This document shows, in pieces, positions 28,829 through 36,426 of a stretch of 64,000 nt of DNA. Where the stretch lies: assembly GCA_020636915.1 (NCBI GenBank), contig JACJWV010000006.1, forward strand, positions 1-64,000, given 5' to 3'. Each line of letters starts with the position of its first letter. Within the stretch, counting starts at the first letter, position 1. The stretch comes from Nocardioides sp. (lineage in GTDB: Bacteria; Actinomycetota; Actinomycetes; Propionibacteriales; Nocardioidaceae). Made by a program: the position numbers and the translations under genes. Below the pieces are notes generated by a model. The model saw only the letters and a list, made by a program, of their open reading frames with translations. It searched no databases and was not told where the DNA came from.

Positions 28829-29212
28829 CTAGAAGCCCAGGGCCTGGGCGCGACGCTTGACCTCCGAGCCCCGGTTCTCGCGGAGCGCGTCGATCGGAGC
28901 ACCCGGGTAGTCGTCGTCGGTGAAGATCCACGCGATGCACTCCCGGTCGTCGAACCCGGCGTCGTGGAGCACCGTCAGCAGTCCCGGCAGGCCCTTGACG
29001 GGGAGGCCGTCCTGGACGAACGCCTCGGGCACCTGCTGCCCCGCACCCGGCGTGGGTACGGCGGCGGCGAGCTGGTGGTCGCGGATCATCGTGCGCACCT
29101 TGGCGACGGTCACGCCCAGCCGCTCGGCGGTGGCTGCCCAGTCGAGCCACGCGGGCACGAGGGTGGCGAGGTCGGCGTCGGCGAGCTTCCCGGAGTTCAG
29201 GCCCTGGTCCAT
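28829..29212 (-). CDS. Rv2175c-family DNA-binding protein
   Basis: A 127-aa protein from ATG 29212 (MDQGLNSGKLADADLATLVP). It has a winged helix-turn-helix-like segment (WAATAERLGVTVAKVRTMIRDHQLAAAV), then VPEAFVQDGLPVKGLPGLLTVLHDAGFDDRECIAWIFTDDD, and a C-terminal RENRGSEVKRRAQALGF. In M. tuberculosis, Rv2175c is a DNA-binding substrate of the kinase PknL encoded next to it. The same divergent pairing with a kinase is kept here, so phospho-control of this protein is a reasonable inference. Confidence 0.87.
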   Translation of the reverse strand: MDQGLNSGKLADADLATLVPAWLDWAATAERLGVTVAKVRTMIRDHQLAAAVPTPGAGQQVPEAFVQDGLPVKGLPGLLTVLHDAGFDDRECIAWIFTDDDYPGAPIDALRENRGSEVKRRAQALGF

Positions 29213-29334
29213 GGTTCCCAGTGTCCCACCGCCCCCACGCGCCACGCCGGGGGCGCCTGAACACGCCGCAGCGCCCCCGCGTCCGTACGATTGAGGCCCG
29301 GACCCTTCCCCGTCCGGACCGTAGGAGGGTCGTT

Positions 29335-31398
29335 GTGACGCCTGACCGGCGCCCGGACCGGCACGCCCCCCAGGGCGCCGCCGGCACCGTCCGCGACCCC
29401 GCACCCGACCACCTGACGGGTCGCGTCCTCGACGGCCGCTACCGGATCGGCGCGCGGATCGCTCGCGGTGGCATGGCCAGCGTCTACGAGGCCACCGACC
29501 TCCGCCTGGACCGCACGGTCGCGGTCAAGGTCATGCACCCGGGCCTGGGCGACGACGACGAGTTCGCCGCCCGCTTCGTGCGGGAGGCCCGCTCGGCCGC
29601 GCGGCTGTCGCACCCGAACGTCGTGGCGGTCTACGACCAGGGTGACGACCACGGCACGGTCTTCCTGGCGATGGAGCTCATCGACGGCATCACCCTGCGC
29701 GACGTGATCCGCAAGGAGGCGCCGATGCCGCCGGGCCGTGCGGTGGCGCTGATCGAGCCGGTGCTCTCCGCGCTCGCGGCCGCGCACCGCGCCGGCCTGA
29801 TCCACCGCGACGTCAAGCCCGAGAACGTCCTCATCGCAGATGACGGGCGCGTCAAGGTCGCCGACTTCGGCCTGGCCCGCGCCGTCAGCGCGGACACCCA
29901 GCACACCGCGACCGGCGGCGTCCTGATCGGGACGGTGTCCTACCTCGCGCCCGAGCTGGTCGTGGACGGCCGCGCCGACGCGCGTGCCGACGTCTACGCC
30001 GCCGGGGTGGTGCTCTTCGAGCTGCTCACCGGCACGAAGCCCCACGAGGGCGAGACGCCCATCCAGGTCGCCTACAAGCACGTGCACGAGGACGTGCCGC
30101 CGCCGTCGTCGCTGGTCCCCGGGATCCCGGCGTACGTCGACGCGCTGGTCGCTCGCGCCACGGCCCGCGACCGCAGCCTGCGTCCCGCCGACGCCGGCGT
30201 GCTGCTCCACCAGGTCCACCGGGTCGGCCACGCGCTCGCCGAGGGTGTCGCCGACGACCCGGACCTGACGGCGGACCTGACCCCGCTGCTCTTCTCCTCC
30301 CAGCAGGTCGAGGCTCCCTCCCCCGACGACACCGCGCCGGACCCGTTCGACTCCGCGCCTCGGTCCACGTTCGCGCCCCCGGCCCCAGGCGCGACGGGTG
30401 GCGCGACGACGACCGTGCCCGGCACCGCGGAGCGGACCACGATGCTCGCGGCCCAGCCGCCACCGCCGACCTACCGTCCGACCGGCCCGCCGCCCGGCGG
30501 GCGGCCGCGCCGGCGCCGCGGGCTGCTGGTGATGGTCCTGGCGGTGCTGCTGGTCGTCGGTCTCGGCGTCGGCGCCTGGTGGTTCCTCGACGGCCGCTAC
30601 ACCTCGACCCCGAGCGTCCTCGGCCTGACCGGCGCCGCCGCGAAGCACGAGCTCGAGGACGCCGGCCTGACCCCCGAGGTGGGCGACAAGGCCTACTCCG
30701 AGACCGTGCCGGCCGGCCGCGTGGTGGCGACCGACCCCGAGCCGGGCGCGAAGGTCGCCGACGGCGGCACGGTCACGCTCACGATCTCCCTCGGCAAGGA
30801 GCGCTACGACGTCCCGAAGCTGGCCGGGAAGAGCGAGGATCAGGCTCGGGCCGCGCTCGCCGACACCCACCTGGCCGTCGGCACCGTCGACGGTGCGTGG
30901 TCCGACACCGTCCCGAAGGGCGACGTCGTCAGCACCAGCCCGAAGGCCGGCACCACCGTGCGTCCCGACACCGCCGTCGACCTGGTCGTCAGCAAGGGCC
31001 CGGCGCCGGTGAAGCTCAAGGACTGGGTCGGCAAGGACTCCGACGACGCCCTGGCCTGGTTCGACGCGAAGGGGCTCGACGGCAAGGTCGTCGACGAGCA
31101 GTACTCCGACGACGTGGCCGACGGCGACGTGATCTCGATGGACCCGCCGGCCGGGACCACCCTGCACCGCGGTGACGAGGTGCACCTCGTCGTGTCCCAA
31201 GGACCCGAGCTCATCGAGGTGCCGAGCGTGCGCGCCCAGGGCGTCGACGCGGCGACGGCGACGCTCGAGGCGCTCGGCTTCAAGGTGGTCACCGACAAGG
31301 CGACCGGCTACCTCGGGCTCGGCTTCGTCTACTCCCAGTCCCCGGGCGGCGGCGACATGGCGCCCAAGGGCGCCACGATCACCCTCACCCTGATCTGA
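29335..31398 (+). CDS. Ser/Thr protein kinase with four PASTA repeats (PknL/PknB type)
   Basis: A 687-aa transmembrane kinase. The cytoplasmic kinase domain (about residues 25-290) has IARGGMASVYEA, the Lys in VAVKVMHPG, the catalytic loop HRDVKPENVLI, ADFGLARAVS, and an activation segment ending GTVSYLAPE. A Pro-rich linker and a membrane helix (GLLVMVLAVLLVVGLGVGAWWF, about 393-415) follow, then four extracellular PASTA repeats of about 67 residues each, which bind muropeptides or lipid II in relatives. GTG 29335 has GGAGGG five bases upstream and is preferred to the GTG-like opening at 29221, which lies in the divergent promoter. Confidence 0.93.
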   Translation: MTPDRRPDRHAPQGAAGTVRDPAPDHLTGRVLDGRYRIGARIARGGMASVYEATDLRLDRTVAVKVMHPGLGDDDEFAARFVREARSAARLSHPNVVAVYDQGDDHGTVFLAMELIDGITLRDVIRKEAPMPPGRAVALIEPVLSALAAAHRAGLIHRDVKPENVLIADDGRVKVADFGLARAVSADTQHTATGGVLIGTVSYLAPELVVDGRADARADVYAAGVVLFELLTGTKPHEGETPIQVAYKHVHEDVPPPSSLVPGIPAYVDALVARATARDRSLRPADAGVLLHQVHRVGHALAEGVADDPDLTADLTPLLFSSQQVEAPSPDDTAPDPFDSAPRSTFAPPAPGATGGATTTVPGTAERTTMLAAQPPPPTYRPTGPPPGGRPRRRRGLLVMVLAVLLVVGLGVGAWWFLDGRYTSTPSVLGLTGAAAKHELEDAGLTPEVGDKAYSETVPAGRVVATDPEPGAKVADGGTVTLTISLGKERYDVPKLAGKSEDQARAALADTHLAVGTVDGAWSDTVPKGDVVSTSPKAGTTVRPDTAVDLVVSKGPAPVKLKDWVGKDSDDALAWFDAKGLDGKVVDEQYSDDVADGDVISMDPPAGTTLHRGDEVHLVVSQGPELIEVPSVRAQGVDAATATLEALGFKVVTDKATGYLGLGFVYSQSPGGGDMAPKGATITLTLI

Positions 31399-31430
31399 GG
31401 CATCGCGACTCTCGTCGGTAGGTTGAGGCG

Positions 31431-32315
31431 GTGTCCGACCGCACCGTCCGCAACCCGATCGGCACCCACGTGCTGGTCGGCAAGGGACTGGTCGCGGGCG
31501 CGGTCGCCCAGGCGGACCTGCTCGGGTGCGAGACCTTCCAAATCTTCACCGGCAACCCCCGCGGGTGGGCGCTGACCGACGGCCGGCCCGCGGAGGACGC
31601 GCACTTCCGCACGCTGATGGCCGAGCGTGGCACGCGCACCTTCATCCACGCGCCGTACCTGGTCAACCTCGGCAGCCCCACCCCGGCCACCTACGAGCGG
31701 TCGGCCGCCTCGGTCGCGCACAACCTCAGGAGGGCCGCGGAGATCGGCGCCGAGGGCGTCGTCGTGCACACAGGGTCGTACGTCGACGCCGGCGACGGCG
31801 ATGCCGTGGGCCGCTACGACGCCGCGATGAAGCGGGTGCGGGAGGCGTTGCTCCCGCTGCTCGACGCGGTCGCCGACGACGACGCCCCGTGGCTCCTGCT
31901 CGAGCCGACCGCCGGGCAGGGTCGGTCGCTCTGCGCCGGCGTCGACGACCTGGAGCCGTACCTCGCCGCCCTGGACCTCCACCCCAAGGCCGGGATCTGC
32001 CTCGACACCTGCCACGTCTTCGCGGCCGGCGCACCACTGGACGAGCCGGGTGGTGCGACCGCGACCGTGGACCGGGTCGTCGAGATCGGCGGGCCGGGCC
32101 GGCTGCGCCTGGTGCACGCCAACGACTCCATGGACGTCCGGGGCGCGTTCAAGGATCGCCACCAGCGCATCGGCGAGGGGCACATCGGCGAGGCGGCGTT
32201 CGTCGAGCTGCTCGCCCACCCGGCGACCGACGGCGTCCCCTTCATCCTCGAGACGCCGGACTCGCGCACCGCCGACAACCGCGACATCCCGCTCCTGAAG
32301 AGGCTGCGCGGATGA
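31431..32315 (+). CDS. nfo: Deoxyribonuclease IV (AP endonuclease Nfo)
   Basis: A 294-aa TIM-barrel AP endonuclease that cuts 5' to abasic sites. Metal-binding blocks seen: FIHAPYLVNLGSP, GVVVHTGSYVDAG, WLLLEPTAGQG, GICLDTCHVFAAG, RLVHANDSMDVRGAFKDRHQRIGEGHIG and PFILETPDS. GTG 31431 follows TAGGTT (31419-31424) by six bases, so a leaderless transcript is likely. It overlaps the EamA gene by four bases (ATGA). Confidence 0.94.
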   Translation: MSDRTVRNPIGTHVLVGKGLVAGAVAQADLLGCETFQIFTGNPRGWALTDGRPAEDAHFRTLMAERGTRTFIHAPYLVNLGSPTPATYERSAASVAHNLRRAAEIGAEGVVVHTGSYVDAGDGDAVGRYDAAMKRVREALLPLLDAVADDDAPWLLLEPTAGQGRSLCAGVDDLEPYLAALDLHPKAGICLDTCHVFAAGAPLDEPGGATATVDRVVEIGGPGRLRLVHANDSMDVRGAFKDRHQRIGEGHIGEAAFVELLAHPATDGVPFILETPDSRTADNRDIPLLKRLRG

Positions 32316-33187
32316 AGAAGCTCGCGACCCTCGTCCTGCTCGGGGTCACCGCGACCTGGGGCAGCTCGTTCTTCATGATCCACGACCTCGTCGAGCGGGT
32401 GCCGCCGCTGGACTTCATCGCGGTGCGCTTCGCGATCGCGGGGTGCCTCCTGCTGCTCGTGGCACCCCGCGCGGTCGTCCGGCTCTCCCCCGCCGCCCGC
32501 CGCCAGTCGGCGGTGCTGGGCGTGGTGTACGGCGTCGCGCAGGTGCTGCAGACCACGGGTCTCGCGCACACCGCGGCCAGCGTCTCCGGCTTCATCACCG
32601 GCATGTACGTCGTCGTCACCCCGCTGCTGGCCGCCGTGCTGCTCCGCAACCGGATCACGGTGGCGACCTGGGCAGCGGTCGTCCTCGCGGCGGCCGGGCT
32701 GGCGGTGCTCTCGCTCGACGGGTTCTCGGTCGGCTACGGCGAGGCGCTGACCCTCGTCGCGGCGATCCTCTTCGCGCTGCACATCGTCGGCCTCGGCGCC
32801 TGGGCGACCGAGCAGGACGCCCTCGGGATGTCGATCCTGCAGGTCGTCGTCGTCGCGGTGATCTGCCTGGTCGCCAGCGCCCCGGGCGGGATCGTGCTGC
32901 CGCAGACCCCTGCCGACTGGACGACCGTCGTCTACCTCGCGATCTTTCCCGCCGGGCTCGCCCTCCTCGGCCAGACGTGGGCTCAGGCCCACCTCTCGGC
33001 CACCCGGACGGCGATCGTGATGACGACCGAACCGGTCTTCGCCGCGCTCTTCGCGGTCGCCCTCGGCGGCGAGTCGGTCACCGTGCGCATGGTCGCCGGC
33101 GGGCTGATGGTCCTCGGCGCGATGCTGCTCGTCGAGGTCGGCCCGCGCCGCAGGGTCGAGGGCGAGGTGCCGCACATCGCGGTCTGA
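32312..33187 (+). CDS. EamA/DMT-superfamily transporter
   Basis: A 291-aa protein with ten predicted membrane helices in two EamA halves (MKKLATLVLLGVTATWGSSFFM starts the first; GEALTLVAAILFALHIVGLGAWA the second). TEPVFAALFAVALGGESVT is the typical final loop. Such carriers export metabolites, often amino acids or drugs; the substrate is unknown. Start overlaps the nfo stop, so the genes are translationally coupled. Confidence 0.87.
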   Translation: MKKLATLVLLGVTATWGSSFFMIHDLVERVPPLDFIAVRFAIAGCLLLLVAPRAVVRLSPAARRQSAVLGVVYGVAQVLQTTGLAHTAASVSGFITGMYVVVTPLLAAVLLRNRITVATWAAVVLAAAGLAVLSLDGFSVGYGEALTLVAAILFALHIVGLGAWATEQDALGMSILQVVVVAVICLVASAPGGIVLPQTPADWTTVVYLAIFPAGLALLGQTWAQAHLSATRTAIVMTTEPVFAALFAVALGGESVTVRMVAGGLMVLGAMLLVEVGPRRRVEGEVPHIAV

Positions 33188-33218
33188 GCCTGTCGGCGGA
33201 CCGTGTGAGACTCGACCG

Positions 33219-34340
33219 GTGCTCGAGCTGAGCATCGAGGAGGCCCGCCGGATCGCCGTCCGCGCCCAGCTGCTCGACGCGCCGCCCCGCGCGGACCGGC
33301 CGGCCGACCTGATGGCGGTGGTCCGCCACCTGACCGTGGTGCAGGCCGAGCCCACCAGCGCGGTCGCGCCCAGCGCCGACCTGGTGCTGTGGAGCCGGCT
33401 GGGGCCGTCGTACGACCCCGCGGACCTCCGCGACGCCGTCGAGGAGCAGCGGCTGGTCGAGCACCAGGGCTTCTACCGGCCGGTGGAGGACATGACGCTG
33501 TTCCGCGCGGAGATGGCGGCGTGGCCCGGCAGCGGCCGGCTGCGCGACTGGGAGGTCGCCCGGGCCGCGTGGGTCGAGGCCAACGACGCCTGCCGGCGAG
33601 AGGTCCTGGAGCGGCTCCGCGCCGACGGACCGCTCCCGACCGGCGAGCTGCCGGACACCTGTGAGGTCTCGTGGAAGTCGTCGGGCTGGAACGACAACCG
33701 CAACCTGCGGATGCTGCTGCAGCAGATGGTCGGGCGCGGCGAGATCGCCCTGGTCGGGCGCCGGGGACGCGACCTGCTCTGGGACCTCGCGGACCGGGTC
33801 TACCCAGGCGGGCCGTGGCCGGACGAGGAGGAGGCACGCCGACGGCGTGATGAGATGCGGTTGCGCTCGCTCGGCATCGCCCGCGCGAGCCTGCCCGAGC
33901 CTCCCGACGAGCCCTACGACGCCGGCGGCGCGGGCGAGCCAGCCGTGGTCGACGGAGTCCGCGGCCAGTGGCGGGTGGACCCCTCGCTGCTCGACGGGAC
34001 CTTCCGCGGGCGCGCCGCCCTGCTCTCCCCGCTCGACCGGCTGGTCAAGGACCGCAAGCGCCTCGTGGAGCTGTTCGGGTTCGACTACCAGCTCGAGATG
34101 TACAAGCCGGCCGCCAAGCGCCGCTGGGGCTACTACGCCCTCCCGGTCCTCTACGGCGACCGCCTGGTCGGCAAGCTCGACGCCACCGCCGACCGGGCGG
34201 AGGGCGAGCTCCGTGTCGATGCGGTGCACGAGGACAAGCCGTTCGACGACGCCACCCACGACGCCGTGCTGGCGGAGATCCTCGACCTGGCCCGATGGCT
34301 CGGGCTGGAGCCCGTGCTGCCCGCGGGGTGGCGGCCCTAG
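33219..34340 (+). CDS. Winged-helix AlkZ-like DNA glycosylase family protein
   Basis: A 373-aa protein of the HTH_42/YcaQ family, some of whose members (AlkZ) excise bulky or cross-linked adducts. Family-like blocks: IEEARRIAVRAQLLDAPP, VVRHLTVVQAEPTSAVAPSADLVLWSRLG, LVEHQGFYRPVEDMTLFRAEM, then GRAALLSPLDRLVKDRKRLVELFGFDYQLEMY and GYYALPVLYGDRLVGKLD. The QxD-type catalytic motif of AlkZ reads VQAE here, so activity is uncertain. Start is GTG 33219, 31 bases after the EamA stop. A repair role would fit the nearby nfo. Confidence 0.83.
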   Translation: MLELSIEEARRIAVRAQLLDAPPRADRPADLMAVVRHLTVVQAEPTSAVAPSADLVLWSRLGPSYDPADLRDAVEEQRLVEHQGFYRPVEDMTLFRAEMAAWPGSGRLRDWEVARAAWVEANDACRREVLERLRADGPLPTGELPDTCEVSWKSSGWNDNRNLRMLLQQMVGRGEIALVGRRGRDLLWDLADRVYPGGPWPDEEEARRRRDEMRLRSLGIARASLPEPPDEPYDAGGAGEPAVVDGVRGQWRVDPSLLDGTFRGRAALLSPLDRLVKDRKRLVELFGFDYQLEMYKPAAKRRWGYYALPVLYGDRLVGKLDATADRAEGELRVDAVHEDKPFDDATHDAVLAEILDLARWLGLEPVLPAGWRP

Positions 34341-34711
34341 CCCAGCGGTGATCCCTGGCGCGTGAGCGCTTCGGGTGGCGCTGCTTCCCGGCTTGCGGTC
34401 TCCTGTGGCTCCGGTGGTCGAGCCTTGTCGAGACCCCAGTGGCATGGACGCGGCGGTGACTGCCGGCATCCTGCGGGCGGTCTGGGGTTGCGTCCGACAG
34501 GCTGGCTACGGGAGAGGTGCGTCCGGGCTGGCGCTGGTTCCCGGCCTGCGGCTCGCGGCTCACGGCCGGGACGTCATCAGAACTGAGCAACCGTCACCAC
34601 GATCCTGATGACCTCCCGCGCCCGAAGGGCCCGGGCTCGAGGACCACGGGTCCTGGTCGGGGCGCGAGGTCGTCGTTCTTGCGACCCGGCATGGTGCGGG
34701 CATGGGTGTGT

Positions 34712-34740
34712 CCCCGCCGGCTCAGTGGGTGCCGGCGGGG
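34712..34740 (-). terminator. Hairpin at the 3' end of the copy A HNH gene
   Basis: CCCCGCCGGC (34712-34721) pairs perfectly with GCCGGCGGGG (34731-34740). The HNH stop codon lies in the loop. The same stem is found after copy B (61642-61670). Confidence 0.7.
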
Positions 34741-35471
34741 TGGGGGTCAGCCGCTATGTCGCTGGCTGTTGCGCTGCCGGGGTCGGTGTAGGTGTAGCCC
34801 AGCGGGCTGGTCCAGGTGAACCCGGTGGCCGGGTCGTAGTCGTAGGTCCAACAGGTGAAGGTCTTGAGGCGGTGGTGGCCCCGGCAGGGCGGGAACAGGT
34901 TCGACGAGGTCGTCTTCCCCTCGGGCCACTCCTGGCGGTGGTCCAGGTCCGACCCGTGCTCCTGCTGCTGCTCGCCGGTGCCAGCCGGATCCGCCCGCTT
35001 CTTCCGCTTCCTCGCCCGGTAGCCCGGGCGGGAGGGGCGGTGGCAGCCGGGGAACGGGCACTCGCCGAACCGGAGCTTGACCTGCTCGACCATCCGGTCG
35101 GTGGGGGTGTAGGCGTCGGTGGTCATCTCCTCGGCCAGGTCGATCACCGGTCGGATCGTGACCTTGGTGCCGGCCCGGGTGCACCACTCCTGCACCTGTT
35201 CCACGGTGGTGGTCGATCGGGTGTTGTCCACGTCGGCGGTGGCTTGGCCGGGGCGGGTGTGCACGAACACCATCACCCCCGGCGCCGACCCCTCCTCACC
35301 GGACGCATCACCGTGGCGGCCGCCGAGCATGCCCAGGACCATCGAGCGACGCACCTGCAGCGGGATCGCCGGGTCCATCCCGGCGGCCTGGGTGGCGAGG
35401 TAGTCCTCGAACGCGACCGCGTCGGGGACGTCGGCCATCGCGGTGATCGGGACCAGCCCGTCGTAGGTCAT
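34722..35471 (-). CDS. HNH endonuclease domain fragment (copy A, C-terminal half)
   Basis: The 249-aa C-terminal half of a DUF222/HNH protein, from ATG 35471 (MTYDGLVPITAMADVPD). It ends with a zinc-binding HNH domain: CPFPGCHRPSRPGYRARKRK, SDLDHRQEWPEGKTTSSNL, CRGHHRLKT and CWTYDYDPATGFTWTSPLG. It was once fused to the DUF222 half: a single missing base in a G run (CTGGGGCGATG versus CTCGGGGCGATG in copy B) breaks the frame. The break leaves stop and start overlapping as ATGA, so both halves might still be made as separate chains. Whether it is functional or decaying is open. Confidence 0.75.
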   Translation of the reverse strand: MTYDGLVPITAMADVPDAVAFEDYLATQAAGMDPAIPLQVRRSMVLGMLGGRHGDASGEEGSAPGVMVFVHTRPGQATADVDNTRSTTTVEQVQEWCTRAGTKVTIRPVIDLAEEMTTDAYTPTDRMVEQVKLRFGECPFPGCHRPSRPGYRARKRKKRADPAGTGEQQQEHGSDLDHRQEWPEGKTTSSNLFPPCRGHHRLKTFTCWTYDYDPATGFTWTSPLGYTYTDPGSATASDIAADPHPAGTH

Positions 35472-36040
35472 CGCCCCAGGTGGACCTTCACGTGCCGCTT
35501 CTCCGCGGCCTCGGCCCGTCGGCGTTCGGTCTCGGCCGGGTCGTGCTCCTTGCGCGCCTTCTCCACCTGCCGGTCGATCTCCGCGTACGAGCACCGGGCG
35601 GCGACGAAGTACAACGCCTTGTCCACCGCCGCCGCACCCTGCGGCGGCAGCGAGGCGGTGGCTTGGGCGATCCGGCGGGCCTTCCACACCGCCACCTCCC
35701 CGGACAGCACCCGGGCCCAGGTCCGCGGGAGCCGGTAGGCGAGCTCGACCGCGTCCCCCAGGTACCGGCGACCGGAATCGGTGGAGTGCCCGATCGCCAA
35801 CGCGAACTCCGCGACCGCGCCCTCGTCGACCGTCGGTGCGCCGTCGCCGGCGATCTCCAGCTCCCGCATCCCCCACTCGACGCTCGTGTCGACCTCGTCG
35901 CCCGGGTGCAGCCGGACCCACTCCACGGCCTGGAGGAGGAGCTCGACCTCGAGCCCGGTCATCGCGTCCCGGGTGGCACGGGCGGCCGCGATCACCTGCT
36001 CCTCGCGGGTGTTCCCCCGGGTGGTGGTCGTGGCTGCCAT
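35468..36040 (-). CDS. DUF222 domain fragment (copy A, N-terminal half)
   Basis: A 190-aa DUF222 region from ATG 36040 (MAATTTTRGNTREEQVIAAA). Family blocks: LELLLQAVEWVRLHPGDEVD-like helix, AVAEFALAIGHSTDSGRRYLGDAVELAYRLPRTW, and SGEVAVWKARRIAQATASLP, which is the typical DUF222 core. It ends ...KRHVKVHLGR at a frameshift stop that overlaps the ATG of the HNH half. The family is multicopy in actinobacteria and presumed nuclease-associated. Function is not established. Confidence 0.72.
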   Translation of the reverse strand: MAATTTTRGNTREEQVIAAARATRDAMTGLEVELLLQAVEWVRLHPGDEVDTSVEWGMRELEIAGDGAPTVDEGAVAEFALAIGHSTDSGRRYLGDAVELAYRLPRTWARVLSGEVAVWKARRIAQATASLPPQGAAAVDKALYFVAARCSYAEIDRQVEKARKEHDPAETERRRAEAAEKRHVKVHLGR

Positions 36041-36084
36041 GGGTCTACTCAAGCACTCGCCACCGACAGTCGATGGTGCTCAGA

Positions 36085-36125
36085 CCCCTTTGTCTACAAG
36101 GGTTCTGGTCACGATCACGTCACGA
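36085..36125 (-). promoter_or_regulatory. Conserved palindromic leader of element copy A
   Basis: ACCCCTTTGTCTACAAGGGT-type palindrome at 36084-36104, next to direct repeats GTCACGATCAC and GTCACGATC. The same arrangement is kept in copy B (60281-60324). It lies 45-85 bases before the DUF222 start, so it may be a promoter/operator of the element's gene. Confidence 0.5.
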
Positions 36126-36341
36126 TCAGCAGGCCGTCTCGGTGGCGCCGGAACAGTCCCTCAAACGGTGGAGTCCTTCACGTATCAGGCACGTCACGGA
36201 CTCCACTTTCCCCATGGCGACCGCAGGCCGGTAAGCAGCGCCAGCCCGAGCGGCGCCGCCCCGTCGTTGCTGCCTGTCGGTCGCAACCCGAGACCAGCCC
36301 GCAGCATGCCGACACCAGCACCCCACGCAGGCTGCGGGGGT

Positions 36342-36417
36342 CTCGACAAGCTCGACCACCGGCGACCAGCTCGACCACCAGCGACCAGCTCGACCACCAG
36401 AGACGAGCTCGACCACC
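36342..36417. repeat. 19-bp tandem repeat array beside element copy A
   Basis: Four consecutive 19-mers end in CTCGACCACC: CTCGACAAGCTCGACCACC, GGCGACCAGCTCGACCACC, AGCGACCAGCTCGACCACC and AGAGACGAGCTCGACCACC. The first is also the outer tip of the element's inverted repeat. The same unit in reverse orientation forms six copies beside copy B (59953-60066). There are no spacers, so this is not CRISPR. Confidence 0.85.
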
Positions 36418-36426
36418 ACCAGCCAG

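Larger units (their letters stand above)
34413..36360 (-). mobile_element. DUF222/HNH repeat element, copy A
   Basis: A unit of about 1.95 kb bounded by imperfect inverted repeats (34413-34551 and 36218-36360). Each outer end is a form of GGTCGAGC(C/T)TGTCGAGACC. Inside are a conserved leader, a split DUF222/HNH gene and a hairpin terminator, all matching copy B at 60048-61969 in reverse orientation. A short direct copy of the inner TIR segment (GGCGCTGCTTCCCGGCTTGC, 34377-34396) lies just outside the right end. No transposase or target duplication was seen. It resembles 13E12-type repeats known in actinobacteria. Confidence 0.7.
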
